DNA of 60,000 nucleotides from Symsagittifera roscoffensis (taxonomy: Eukaryota > Xenacoelomorpha > Acoela > Convolutidae): the NCBI RefSeq assembly GCF_963678635.1, contig NC_087063.1, positions 1,712,073 through 1,772,072 of the forward strand, given 5' to 3'. Of the stretch, positions 18,887 through 28,780 are shown in pieces (the first letter of the stretch is position 1; each line of letters starts with the position of its first letter). A program made the translations under genes and the position numbers. The notes beneath the pieces were generated by a model that searched no databases, had not been told where the DNA came from, and saw nothing but the letters and a program-made list of their open reading frames with translations.

Positions 18887-21800
18887 TTACTTTTGAAATT
18901 CCACTTTCTTTAAAATTTTAGATTGGGGGATGAATATTTTATAGTTTTTACGTGGTTGATTTCGGAGTCTTGTTGTTTTTCTATTTTCTGATTTGTCGAT
19001 TTGTTCTTGGGGTATTATTTGTTCGGTCATTTTTCTATTTTTTCTTTGTTTTGGAGATTCTTTATGGTTTTGTGTATTGTTTTTGGTGGCGGTTGGTTTT
19101 GTGTTTTGATTTTCGGTGGGGTTATCATTTTGTTCTGTGTTTTTCAGATGTGGTTCATTTTGAATGATTTTTAATCCTGTGAAAGAATATAATTGAGTTA
19201 ATTCGCGGAGTGCGTATTCTTTTGGGTAATAAGGTAATAGGTTGTTTCGATGTTGAACGATTTCTTTTTTGTTTGAGTCGGTAATTTTATATGTGACATC
19301 AGTGGGTTTTGCAATTATTTGGTATGGTCCTTTTCGAAGGGGTTGTAATTTTTTAGAAATTCCTTTTTGAGTATTAAAATTAGGTATTAAAACAAATGTT
19401 CCAATTTTTAATTCGGAGGCTGGTGTAAAACGTGAATTGATTTGTTCATTAATGTTTTGTCTTTGTAATAACTTTTTTGTTATTTTTTGATAAATTTCAT
19501 TGTGTTTTTTATCTCTATTTAGAATCCATTCGGTGTGTGTACCGGAGGCTAGTTTAAGAATTTGTGGGTGATGAAAATGATCTTCATCGTGTGTATGTAA
19601 AGGTAGGTTATAACAAATTGAGTCTTTATTTGGTTGACAATAACCTTGTGCGTTTTTATGAGAATTTGCTGTAAACATTATTGGTTTGCGTGGCTTTTGG
19701 TTAAAAACCATTTCGTATGGTGACATTCCTAAAGTTGTCGTTATTTGTGAATTATATGCTAAGGGAAATAATTTTACATCTGCTGACCATTCGGTATATT
19801 TTGTATCATTTCCGTTGATGATACATCTAAGATATTCTTGTAATGAACGGTTCATACCTTCGACTAAGCCGTTTGTCCAAGGTGCATGAGATGTACGTGG
19901 TTTGTGTTTAATGTTATATAAATGACATAGTGTGATAATTTCATTATTTATGAATTCTGTACCGTTGTCTGTAACTAAAATTTCTGGTAGTCCGAATTTC
20001 GCTATCCAGTGTTCATAGAGTGTTGTGTAAGCGTAATAAGCGTTACAATGTGGTACTGGGTTAAGTGCTACATAATGTGTAAATGCGTCAACAATTACCA
20101 TAATGTACGAGTTTCCTTCTGATGAGGGTGAAATTGGTCCTTTAGTATCAAATGAGATACGATGATTAAAGTACAAACTTTGTCCTTTAAAATCTTGTTT
20201 TTGTGCTATTTGTTTTTGATTTGGGTAAGGTTTATTTAGTTGACATACTATACAGTCATTGCATAGTACTTTTATCCAAATTGGTGCATTTGGGAAATAA
20301 AAGTTTTGTATAAAATTTGAATATGTTTTCTCTGATCCAGAGTGTCCTTTAATATTTTGTGTATGTGAAATATTAAAAGCTATAAGAATCATACTTAAAG
20401 GGAGACATGGAACTGTAGATTCATTCAGGTTATACTCTAAAAGGTCTGTATTTTCGTTAATTGTTGTGTTGTTAAATTTGCGAAAGTATCGGAGGAGTGT
20501 TTTGTTTCCTAGAATGGTTGAATCTGCTTTGATAGGTTTAGTTTTATATTTGTGCCATGATTTCAGTTGTCGAATTACTGGGTCAAGGTTTTGATATTGT
20601 TTCAGTGTTGAAATTGTAATTATTTCTGTTGGGGGGAGAAAAATGTTTTCGATTTCTAATTTAGATAAGGGTATTGTATCAAGTGGGTCGTGAAGGTCAA
20701 AAACTTGATTTATTGTGTATTTTGAATCATTTGTTTGTGGTCCTGATAAATTTATTTTATCAGTTAAATCTTCTTTTTCAATTAGTGGAAAATGGTCTTT
20801 CTTAGGCGGGTGTTGTTTTGTTCGTTTTTGTTGGGTGTTATTTTTTATCCATTGAGAATATGGGATTGGTTTGAAAGTTGATGTTCCAAGTAAATCAACT
20901 TCATAATGATTATTTTGACAATCTAAATAAAGTGGGAAATGTTGTAAACTATTTATTTGTGATTGTTCAATATCAGTTTTTACTGCATATTTGCATTCCA
21001 ATCGGGGTGATGTTTCGTTTTCTGCAAGGTAGAATTTTATGTTTTTGGGTATTTCAACTGTTGTTTTTCGTGTAAGTAATTCAGGTGGTGTATTTCGACT
21101 TAAGGTGTCTGGTAATGCAAGATTTTTTCCTGCAGTCCAAACTATATGTAAGTTTGGAAATTTCATTAGAATTAGTTGAAATCTGTAAACTCGGTGGTTT
21201 GGGTTAGATTTTTGTGTAAAGAGAAAGATGATTGGTTTATGGTCTGTGAATAGAACTGTTGGATGTTTTGATCCAAGTATCAGAAATTCATATTCTGTCA
21301 GTGTATATATTATGGCTGTACATTCTCTCATTAGAGTTGAGAGTCGTAGCTCTGCTTGAGTGAATAATCGAGAATTTGCTGATATGAGGTTCATTTTATT
21401 TGTACCATTATGTGATTGTAATAGTGCTGCACCGATGCCAAAGTTCGAAGCATCGCACATTGCATAAAATGGTTGATTTGAATCTGGAATTGTGTTTGAA
21501 ATTTGTTCAGTTAAAAGTTTCTTTACTTCTTCAAATCGTGTTTGATGTTCTGTGTTCCATTCAAAATTATTTTGTTGTCTAAGGATGTTATAAAATGGTC
21601 GTAGATATAATTGCATTTTATAAACATATTTACTTAAAAAGTTTAACATTCCAAGAAATTCTTGGATTTTCTTTTTATTTGTTGGTGGTTGAAGTTTTTG
21701 AATAGCGTCAATGCGTGATTTCAATGGAGTGATTGTTTTTCTTTCTATATTATGTCCTAAGAATTTAACTCTTATCAAAAAGAAGTGTGATTTATCGGGG

Positions 21801-24800
21801 GCGGCCTTCAGATTTTCGTTCTGAAGTATTTGGTGATATTTTTCTAAAACATTGAACATCTCGTCTTTTGTTTGTGATTGCATAAAAACATCGTCTAAAT
21901 AGGTGATTGCGTTTTTCTTGAGTATCAGTGGTCTAAAAATTTTGCTCATAAAAGCTGAAAATGCTGCTGGTCCTATGGATATTCCATAGAATAAGCGGTT
22001 GAATTCATATTGTTGGTTTCCGATAACAAATTGTGTTAAACGTCGTGATTGTTCATCTAGTGGCATTTGATTGTATGCACTATTCATATCGGCGGTTGTA
22101 AAGTATTTGCCGTTTATTTTTGTTAAAATAACTTGTATTGGTTCAATGGGCCAATTACATTTTGATTCATCTATGAGTGAATTGAGGTATCTAGCGTCGA
22201 GAACGATTTTTAATGATTCTCCTTTAGCTAGAATGATAACGGGGTTGATAAATGTGTTGCCTTTTGGTTGTTCTTCTTTATTAACTGGTGATATAATGTT
22301 GTATTGTTCTAAAATATCGAGTAATCTGTTCACTTTATCATGTAAGTGAATTGGTACTTTACTTGCTCTCTGTTTTTTGAAAACTGCGTCTGGTTTTAAC
22401 GGGAGATGTAGTGATGAACTGATTTTTCCAACATCGAATTTTGATGTTGCATAGACTGATGAATATTTAATTAGCTGTTTGGCTAATTTTTCGAATTCGT
22501 CTTGTGTTATTTGTGAATGTTGGAAATTAAACTTTGTTAAAAATTTTTGTTGGTCCTCTGTGTAGTTACTTATGTTGAATGTAGGTTTGAAATATGGAGT
22601 TTTTGTGAAATAATCCGTATTTCTGTTTTCGTTACTTATTATATTATTTATAGATAATTCTTCATTAAGAATTGTAGATTGGCAAATATCTAGTAATTGG
22701 AGTATATTATTTACGCGATAGGCTTTTTCGTGTATTGGTGATATTGTAGCGTTGGTTTCACAATATCCTAAAAGTCCTAAAGGTAATGTTACTTGGTAAG
22801 GTGTGTTGTTATAGACATGTAAGGAAATGATATCGGAATTCGAATTTTTCAAATATTTTATGGATGAGATTGTGATTTTGAAAAATTTGTGAATAGGTTT
22901 GAATTCAAATTCTGACATATAAAATTTTTGTTTGTTTTGTTCTTTATCATATTGGTGAACTTGTTTGATTGAAAAATTATAGATATTTCCTGATAGTGGT
23001 TTTAGGTGTTTTCTTTGTTGGTTAAATATCGGGTAGAATTTTGAAAAGAATGGTGGTTGTTTATTTAATCTTTGAAAAAATGTTAAGGATGTTTCTTTTG
23101 TTTTTGTATATTTATCTTTGATTAATATTTTACTATTTAGTATGTTAATTGTTGGTATATACTTCGAAATAAATGGTATTCCAATGATATTATATTTAAT
23201 GTCAGTGATATGGAATATTTGTTTAAATGGCTTATTTAAAATTTTGCTTTGTTCCATTGTTCTGGTGGGGAGGAGAAATAATTGGATTTTTCCGTAGTTT
23301 ATCAATGTTGATCCTTGTGCTGTTGCTAACTTACTGGAGGTTTCAAGAGGTGTTAGCTTTGGGTGTAAAGTTTTTATTTCATTCCATGTGGGGATGTTTA
23401 TTATGTTTGATTCTGCTCCTGAATCAATTAAAAAATCTATTTCAAGGTCTGGTGGTTGAAATTCTTTATTTCTTGGGCTTTCTAAGAGAAATGGTATTGT
23501 CCAAATTTTTTCTTTGGGTTGTTCTTTTTGTATATTTTGATAAATGTGGTTTGTATTCAAGCATTTTGTTTTGGTATTTTTATTGGTTTGATTTGTAGTG
23601 TTAATCTCATTTGTTTCTTGCGTCGTTGGTGTGGAATTTATGGGTGTAGTGTAATAATTTTGAAGAAATTCTGATTGATTTTCATATATGTGTGATGAAA
23701 AGGGTTGTTCATATATGACAGATTCATAGTCATTTTCGACTTTTATCATATTGATAGAAAGAGTGTTTTCAGTATCACTTTCTGAATCTGATGATGTACA
23801 GTTTATTTGATTGAGTTGTAACGTATCAGTTACTGTGTCATCAATACCTGGAGGATCTGATGTTGTTTCTTGGTTAGATTGTACTTGATTGATTTGTCTT
23901 TGATGTTTAGGTGTACTACTTCTGTGGCGATTATTAGAATTATTATAGTTATTATTATTCCGGTGTGGTGATTGGGAATAATTTCTATAACGATTATTAT
24001 AACTTGAGTGTCGATTTTGTGAATTATTTCGCGATCTATTTTGATAATTGTTGTTTGGTCTGTTATAGTTCGATCTATTATATGAGTTATTCCTTGATTG
24101 ATTGTTCGGGTAATTCTGGTTTCGGTTGTTTGAATAACTTCTATTTCGATTATAGGAGTAGTTTCTATTCCTATTGTATGATGAATTTCGTGATTGGTTG
24201 TTTGGATAGTAGTTATTTCTTGATTGGGAATTAGATCTAGAAACAAATCGTTGTGTATTTGAATTTGATCTGGAGTAGTTATTTCGACTATTTGGTCTAT
24301 TGTAGTGATTTTGTGATGAATTATTCGTGTTTCTTCGTTCTGGTGATCTTCCTCTATAACTTGAGTTATATGGTGATTGATTTCTTGTATAATTTGTATT
24401 GTTCGGGAGTGGTTTTCCTGAACTGTTGTTGCTGTAGACTGTTTTGTTCGGTAGATTTTGATCTTTTTTCATGTATTGATAGAATGATTTATTTGGTTCT
24501 TTATATTTTTGAGGTTTATTTTGATTGTCTTGCTGTTTTTGTCTACATTCGGAAATACTATGTCCGTATCGTCGGCAATAATTACACCATTTTTTGAAAG
24601 ATGGTTTGCCTTTAAAGTTTGGGTTCTTTTCATAAATATTGAGTATTTCAGTGATTTTTTCAACGAGGTCTGTCTCTGATTCCTGTATATTATTAATATT
24701 AGTGGGAGTCGTTTCAATTCTGTTAACGTATTGTAATTTCAGATTTTCCGTTTCTTCTAGTTTCATCGTGATTTCTGCTTGTTCTAATTTGTCTACTAGT

Positions 24801-27109
24801 TTTCGAAAATCTAAATCGGGTTCTCGAATTGAAGAAGGATGGGATGCTCTCTTTTTTATTGCTATTTTCCTTAATTGTGGTGTTAAGGTCATCATTAAGA
24901 TTTCTGTCATCTTTGTGTTTTTATAGTCATGTGTATTTAATGAATATGCTTTTCGAACTAGTGTTTCGATTCGTACTGCTATTTGCTTGATGGTTTCGTT
25001 TGGTAATCTGCGAATTTCATTACATAAAACTCTTTGTTGTTGTTTGTTTCTTTCGGAGTCAAACATTTTTGAAAATTCCTGTGTAAACCTTTTCCAGTTT
25101 GATTTTATTTCTAGAGGTAGTACTGAAAACCATTTTTGGGCTGCGCCATCTAAGGTTGTTTGTATTAACGCTGTGCGTCGATGTATCCAATTTTGATGTA
25201 GTGGCGTATTAATTGGTTCAGGTCCAATATTTAAAATCAGGTTTGCTGTTACTGCATTTAAATAATCTTCTACAGAGTATTCAGGGTCTGTTCCTGTGAA
25301 AACCATTAAAGGTTTGTTTGATGTTATTGATGATCCACCCATAAGGTATGGATTCATTGTCATTTGTAATGATTCTGCTGCATTTGGCATTTGAGAAAAA
25401 TTCGAAAGTTGGTTTCTTGTTATTTCATGTTGTTGGAGATAATATGGGAGTGGTATTTCATTTTGCATTTGTGATGCTTGATACGAGTGTGCAGTCATTG
25501 GATTTTGTTGTTGAATTGGTTGAAAAGATTGTGTATTAATTAGATTTTGTTGTTGAATTGGTTGTTGATGTTGTGCATCTATTGGTTGTGGAGAAAAATT
25601 TCTATGATTTGTACGTGTTTTCTGTATTCCTTGTCTACGATATTCTTGAGTATTTGGTGCAAATATATCTGGTTGTAAGAAATCATCATCTGAGGATAAA
25701 TAATCCATTTGATAAGATGTCTGTTTTTTATTTTTATTTTGTTGAAAAAATGGGTAATTTTCACTGTGATCCTGTGGAGGATTTGTTTGGAAATTTATTG
25801 AATTAGGTTGGGTCATTGGGTTATCCCAATTTCGAGATCTTGTATATTGGTTAAAATTTCTTTGTGGTTGGTTATATGTTTTTGATGGATGTGTATAATT
25901 ATAATTATGGTCTGCAAAGTTGTTTCTAGTGAATGTTTTGCGTGTTTTTGATGGTATTGTCATGGGTCTGTATGTTTGGTAATCCATATGTGAATATTTA
26001 GGGGCAACCGAAGGTTTAACGGTTGATTGTAAGGTTACCTGTGTTTGTGAAGGATTTGTATTTCTTGGTGTTGTTAAATTTGGGCGTATTGGTGAAATAC
26101 TTTGTTGTGTAGTTGTTGTGTGTACAATTTCTTCATTTATGAAGTGTGATGGTGTCTGGATATCTTGTTGAGTAAGATTCCTAGTTCCATTGAGGTTTTC
26201 ATTGTGTATAACTGTAGAGTTTAAACTATTATTTTGTGTATCGGGTAAAAATGTATTATAGTTTAATGGTGTCGCATCAATGGTTAATGGTATTACTTTT
26301 ACATAATCTCTTATGTAAGATATTGTACTTATTGCTTGACTTGAGATTGTTTGTGGGAAGCTTATAAATGCGGGATGAGACCATTCGGGGTCCCAAACAT
26401 AATCTGATTGTTCTGTGATAGCGGTATCATCGTTCGAGTTTTGGGGTCTAAAATTTTTTCTTGCTTGTGCAATTAAATCAATATTGTGTGTGAAATAATC
26501 TATTATGAACCATGCCAAAATTTTTTGTAGATCGTGTTTTGTATGTTGTGAAACGTCGTCTTTCGTGAAATTTTCTTTAATGATGTTTAAATAACTAGAG
26601 AGTAGTGTGATTTCATGTCGTACTCTTAAATGTTTAGATGTTTCTGTCGGTGAGACATTTGTTATTGGGATTTCGTTTTCTAATATCGAAATATAACTAT
26701 ATAATATTGCGAAAACTTCATTGGTGAATATGGAGTTTGCTCTTTGTGAGTTATGATATTGGATGCTTTTTATATATTCTGAAAAAAATTTTGAAAATTC
26801 TAAATCAAGATCGTCTGTTTGAATTGTATATTTTCTATTATTATGGTTTGGTGAGGTGAATTCTATGGAGTAGATTCCATACTGTTGTGTTATGTTGCAT
26901 ATATCTTTTAAGTAGTGGTCTATGATTTGTCTTTTGATTTTTACATCTGGGAACTCTGTTTTACATGGACTAATTCCGGGTTCAAATAAATTTAATAGTA
27001 AATTTTTGCAAAATATATGCTGTCCTCTATCAGTGGTTGCATCTACTATAAAAGGAAAGATTTCATCATCATCTGGACTTTCTTCACCTGGAGTGTGCGT
27101 TGAGCTCAT
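18887..27109 (-). CDS. gag-pol: Gag-Pol polyprotein, Ty3/gypsy type (2740 aa)
   Basis: A single frame without frameshift or stop between gag and pol. Approximate residues: Gag 1-835, with a Gln-rich repeat at ~515-550; CCHC zinc knuckle ~840-857 (CNYCRRYGHSISEC); Asn/Ser/Arg/Tyr low-complexity tract ~900-1090; aspartic protease with IDSGAE at ~1228; reverse transcriptase with YLDD at ~1736; RNase H with DASNFG at ~1885; integrase with an H..H..CIVC zinc-binding region ~2245-2290 and DD35E catalytic core (FDTKG ~2319, TDNGTEF ~2380, LVEGMN ~2416); GPY/F module (GPYQII) ~2593. The PR-RT-RH-IN order and GPY/F mark the Ty3/gypsy group. The length is unusual: ordinary gag-pol is about half to two thirds of this, the excess being an extended Gag and the low-complexity linker. 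Its start overlaps the upstream 155-aa ORF by 26 bases. It should provide capsid, replication and integration. Confidence 0.95.
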   Translation of the reverse strand: MSSTHTPGEESPDDDEIFPFIVDATTDRGQHIFCKNLLLNLFEPGISPCKTEFPDVKIKRQIIDHYLKDICNITQQYGIYSIEFTSPNHNNRKYTIQTDDLDLEFSKFFSEYIKSIQYHNSQRANSIFTNEVFAILYSYISILENEIPITNVSPTETSKHLRVRHEITLLSSYLNIIKENFTKDDVSQHTKHDLQKILAWFIIDYFTHNIDLIAQARKNFRPQNSNDDTAITEQSDYVWDPEWSHPAFISFPQTISSQAISTISYIRDYVKVIPLTIDATPLNYNTFLPDTQNNSLNSTVIHNENLNGTRNLTQQDIQTPSHFINEEIVHTTTTQQSISPIRPNLTTPRNTNPSQTQVTLQSTVKPSVAPKYSHMDYQTYRPMTIPSKTRKTFTRNNFADHNYNYTHPSKTYNQPQRNFNQYTRSRNWDNPMTQPNSINFQTNPPQDHSENYPFFQQNKNKKQTSYQMDYLSSDDDFLQPDIFAPNTQEYRRQGIQKTRTNHRNFSPQPIDAQHQQPIQQQNLINTQSFQPIQQQNPMTAHSYQASQMQNEIPLPYYLQQHEITRNQLSNFSQMPNAAESLQMTMNPYLMGGSSITSNKPLMVFTGTDPEYSVEDYLNAVTANLILNIGPEPINTPLHQNWIHRRTALIQTTLDGAAQKWFSVLPLEIKSNWKRFTQEFSKMFDSERNKQQQRVLCNEIRRLPNETIKQIAVRIETLVRKAYSLNTHDYKNTKMTEILMMTLTPQLRKIAIKKRASHPSSIREPDLDFRKLVDKLEQAEITMKLEETENLKLQYVNRIETTPTNINNIQESETDLVEKITEILNIYEKNPNFKGKPSFKKWCNYCRRYGHSISECRQKQQDNQNKPQKYKEPNKSFYQYMKKDQNLPNKTVYSNNSSGKPLPNNTNYTRNQSPYNSSYRGRSPERRNTNNSSQNHYNRPNSRNNYSRSNSNTQRFVSRSNSQSRNNYYPNNQSRNSSYNRNRNYSYNRNRSYSNNRNQNYPNNQSRNNSYNRSNYNRPNNNYQNRSRNNSQNRHSSYNNRYRNYSQSPHRNNNNYNNSNNRHRSSTPKHQRQINQVQSNQETTSDPPGIDDTVTDTLQLNQINCTSSDSESDTENTLSINMIKVENDYESVIYEQPFSSHIYENQSEFLQNYYTTPINSTPTTQETNEINTTNQTNKNTKTKCLNTNHIYQNIQKEQPKEKIWTIPFLLESPRNKEFQPPDLEIDFLIDSGAESNIINIPTWNEIKTLHPKLTPLETSSKLATAQGSTLINYGKIQLFLLPTRTMEQSKILNKPFKQIFHITDIKYNIIGIPFISKYIPTINILNSKILIKDKYTKTKETSLTFFQRLNKQPPFFSKFYPIFNQQRKHLKPLSGNIYNFSIKQVHQYDKEQNKQKFYMSEFEFKPIHKFFKITISSIKYLKNSNSDIISLHVYNNTPYQVTLPLGLLGYCETNATISPIHEKAYRVNNILQLLDICQSTILNEELSINNIISNENRNTDYFTKTPYFKPTFNISNYTEDQQKFLTKFNFQHSQITQDEFEKLAKQLIKYSSVYATSKFDVGKISSSLHLPLKPDAVFKKQRASKVPIHLHDKVNRLLDILEQYNIISPVNKEEQPKGNTFINPVIILAKGESLKIVLDARYLNSLIDESKCNWPIEPIQVILTKINGKYFTTADMNSAYNQMPLDEQSRRLTQFVIGNQQYEFNRLFYGISIGPAAFSAFMSKIFRPLILKKNAITYLDDVFMQSQTKDEMFNVLEKYHQILQNENLKAAPDKSHFFLIRVKFLGHNIERKTITPLKSRIDAIQKLQPPTNKKKIQEFLGMLNFLSKYVYKMQLYLRPFYNILRQQNNFEWNTEHQTRFEEVKKLLTEQISNTIPDSNQPFYAMCDASNFGIGAALLQSHNGTNKMNLISANSRLFTQAELRLSTLMRECTAIIYTLTEYEFLILGSKHPTVLFTDHKPIIFLFTQKSNPNHRVYRFQLILMKFPNLHIVWTAGKNLALPDTLSRNTPPELLTRKTTVEIPKNIKFYLAENETSPRLECKYAVKTDIEQSQINSLQHFPLYLDCQNNHYEVDLLGTSTFKPIPYSQWIKNNTQQKRTKQHPPKKDHFPLIEKEDLTDKINLSGPQTNDSKYTINQVFDLHDPLDTIPLSKLEIENIFLPPTEIITISTLKQYQNLDPVIRQLKSWHKYKTKPIKADSTILGNKTLLRYFRKFNNTTINENTDLLEYNLNESTVPCLPLSMILIAFNISHTQNIKGHSGSEKTYSNFIQNFYFPNAPIWIKVLCNDCIVCQLNKPYPNQKQIAQKQDFKGQSLYFNHRISFDTKGPISPSSEGNSYIMVIVDAFTHYVALNPVPHCNAYYAYTTLYEHWIAKFGLPEILVTDNGTEFINNEIITLCHLYNIKHKPRTSHAPWTNGLVEGMNRSLQEYLRCIINGNDTKYTEWSADVKLFPLAYNSQITTTLGMSPYEMVFNQKPRKPIMFTANSHKNAQGYCQPNKDSICYNLPLHTHDEDHFHHPQILKLASGTHTEWILNRDKKHNEIYQKITKKLLQRQNINEQINSRFTPASELKIGTFVLIPNFNTQKGISKKLQPLRKGPYQIIAKPTDVTYKITDSNKKEIVQHRNNLLPYYPKEYALRELTQLYSFTGLKIIQNEPHLKNTEQNDNPTENQNTKPTATKNNTQNHKESPKQRKNRKMTEQIIPQEQIDKSENRKTTRLRNQPRKNYKIFIPQSKILKKVEFQK
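23890..24420 (-). repeat. Low-complexity Asn/Ser/Arg/Tyr coding tract in Gag-Pol
   Basis: Degenerate short repeats encode runs such as NRNRNYSYNRNRSYS between the zinc knuckle and the protease. All three frames and the opposite strand stay open over much of it, a by-product of the repeated codons. Such Arg/Tyr/Asn tracts often bind RNA and can phase-separate; that role is inferred. Confidence 0.8.
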
Positions 27110-27551
27110 TTTTTCGTTCGATGACTGTTAATATGTAATTATTAATGTGTCGAATTGGTTGATTCCAATTGTATAAATGTACTGGTTTGTGTTTATACTG
27201 CTTTTTTATTCTTCTTTTTCCTCTTTTTGATGAATTTGAAGTTGTTTCTGAGTCAGAAAAATATAATTGATCGTGAAGTGGGCAATTTTTATCTATTGAT
27301 TCTTTTAGTTTGTAAAGTTCGTCTAAACTGTTGGTTTCTGATTCTGAAAATGCGTTTCGATTTTTTGAAAATCTTTTTCGTGTTATTTGTCTTTGTTTCG
27401 TTATTATTTTTCTTTTTAGTGTTTGTCGTTTTGTTCGAATGTATCCAACTGTTTGTGTATGAGGTGTGATTACAAGGTCGTATTTTTTGTTATCTATTTC
27501 ACAATTGTGTAAAACGATTGTTTGTTTATTTCCTAGGTTTTTAAATGACAT
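27084..27551 (-). CDS. 155-aa basic protein upstream of gag
   Basis: The first sizeable ATG frame after the leader. It has a Lys/Arg-rich block at about residues 40-65, a Ser/Glu acidic patch (SESETNS, SDSETTSN) and a second basic stretch (KRGKRRIKKQYKHK). There are no Cys clusters or membrane segments. Basic composition and position suggest a nucleic-acid-binding or regulatory protein, perhaps comparable in logic to retroviral Rev/Tat/Rex-type factors, but there is no homology I recognise. The stop lies 26 bases inside gag, so gag would be reached by reinitiation, leaky scanning or alternative splicing. Confidence 0.65.
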   Translation of the reverse strand: MSFKNLGNKQTIVLHNCEIDNKKYDLVITPHTQTVGYIRTKRQTLKRKIITKQRQITRKRFSKNRNAFSESETNSLDELYKLKESIDKNCPLHDQLYFSDSETTSNSSKRGKRRIKKQYKHKPVHLYNWNQPIRHINNYILTVIERKNELNAHSR

Positions 27552-27655
27552 AAGGTTTAGGATGACGGATGCAAAAGGTTGTTAAATGATTTCTATTTTC
27601 CTAAACTGTTAGTTCTTACGATTTTTTGGTTAGCTTAACCTGGGTCTATTTGTTC

Positions 27656-28019
27656 AGGGTTGGAGAGAAAAGTATATCGATTCCAAAGAATGATTTTTTA
27701 CTTTCTCGTGGCTAGTATAAGTTAAGGTGTTAACTTACTTAATCTTACTTAGGGGTAGTGATTGTGTTCAAGGGTTGGAGAATAGTAAATCGATCCACAA
27801 GGTTCAGGTATAATTAGAACGCGAGTAGTTCGTTAGATACTATTTTAAACTTACTAAGTCTAAGATTTATCCTGGGTCTGGTAAGAGGGGGGGTCAAGTG
27901 AAGGATGAATAACCGAAGTTCTTCACTGTTTATCCTAATTTGAATGATTAGTTTTGTTTAAAAATTTCTATTAGTCTTAGGTCTTTAGAAAGGGTTGGGT
28001 AGTGAATCGACGTTTGAGG
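27656..28019 (-). repeat. Three spaced leader repeats (CCAACCCT / TCGATTYACT)
   Basis: Plus-strand copies begin AGGGTTGG at 27656, 27771 and 27991 and continue to an ATCGAT/ATCGAC word 12-18 bases later. Spacing is about 115 and 220 bases. On the RNA strand each reads roughly TCGATTYACTAYTCTCCAAC. Repeated protein- or RNA-binding sites, for example for packaging, are a reasonable guess. Confidence 0.6.
27731..27750 (-). promoter_or_regulatory. Tandem splice donors in the leader
   Basis: The minus strand reads CTAA|GTAAGATTAA|GTAAGTTAAC, two donors 10 bases apart, upstream of both the 155-aa ORF and gag-pol. They could generate spliced RNAs that bring the accessory and env frames close to the cap and supply a start codon to the ATG-less frame. 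Confidence 0.5.
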
Positions 28020-28068
28020 TCGTTAGACACTAATTAAGTGGGTGGGGGAGAACAAAGTTGTTCTGTTT

Positions 28069-28153
28069 GATCCAAGGATAAGCCTTGATGATCAAATTTG
28101 AAATTTAATTAAGTAGAAAATGATTTAAGATCCAAGGATAAGCCTTGATGATC
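28069..28153. repeat. Duplicated leader hairpin (60-bp period)
   Basis: GATCCAAGGATAAGCCTTGATGATC-type 25-base units occur at 28069-28093 and 28129-28153 with the same sequence. In each, AAGG pairs with CCTT around a 5-base loop, and GATC words sit outside. Two identical stem-loops in the leader suggest a dimerisation or packaging signal. Confidence 0.65.
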
Positions 28154-28484
28154 TGGTTTTAAAATTAAGTGAATTTAAGTTTTAATAAAATTTTAAATGT
28201 GTGTAAAGGAAAGATATAGTGTTTTGATGATATTAGTGGGTTTATGATTGCTGTTATGTTTTAGGTGATGGAGCTGGAACAACAGGATGATTTATGATTA
28301 CTAACCATTTATTGTCATGCTACTAATTTTTATTTTTTATTTTTCAATAAATATTTTTCAAACATGTTTTGTATATTACTGCAGAGTTTTAGGAAAACGA
28401 TCTTAGATCTTTTTATCAACCGTTATTGTATATTAATAATTTTGTTTAGCGCCTGAAATGATTTTGAAGATTAACTTCAAGGTT

Positions 28485-28718
28485 TTATGTTTGCAAATGA
28501 AAATCTAAATTCATTGCCAGTAGTATTCTAAATATAAAAGTTTGTTCTGGTTTTTGCCTAACTATCATATAGCTATATGGCAAGTTTCTACTTTGTCGTA
28601 TGTCGTCTCTGGTTCGAGGTCTTCTTCCAATTCCGGGTAGTTCTGTTATGGTTCGGAATATTGGCTCTGATCTATTGAGTCGTAGAGACATTTCGATTAA
28701 ATTATTGTCGTATAACAT
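28485..28718 (-). CDS. Possible 77-aa leader ORF
   Basis: Starts at an ATG about 60 bases inside the primer site, so it may be the first ATG of the full-length RNA. The peptide is Arg-rich (GIGRRPRTRDDIRQSR) with a hydrophobic end. It may be a real accessory exon, an upstream ORF that dampens initiation, or chance. No donor consensus lies within it. Confidence 0.3.
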   Translation of the reverse strand: MLYDNNLIEMSLRLNRSEPIFRTITELPGIGRRPRTRDDIRQSRNLPYSYMIVRQKPEQTFIFRILLAMNLDFHLQT

Positions 28719-28780
28719 TTTGTAAATGTTTTTGTCTAATTTCTAATCTATTTTGGTTAATTCTAAGCTATTAAGGTCTT

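Larger units (their letters stand above)
27552..28780 (-). other. Long 5' leader of the retroelement
   Basis: About 1.2 kb between the primer site and the first accessory ORF. It contains three degenerate ~30-base repeats (27656-27688, 27771-27802, 27991-28019), a duplicated 25-base hairpin motif (28069-28093, 28129-28153) and two GTAAG donors. Leaders of this kind usually hold packaging, dimerisation and translation-control structures. Confidence 0.6.

Noticed and set aside
22071-24246. Plus-strand and second minus-strand frames inside gag-pol (for example 23227-23598, 24246-23830)
   Set aside because: Shadows of the 2740-codon frame; the one at 24246-23830 exists because of the Asn/Arg repeat tract.
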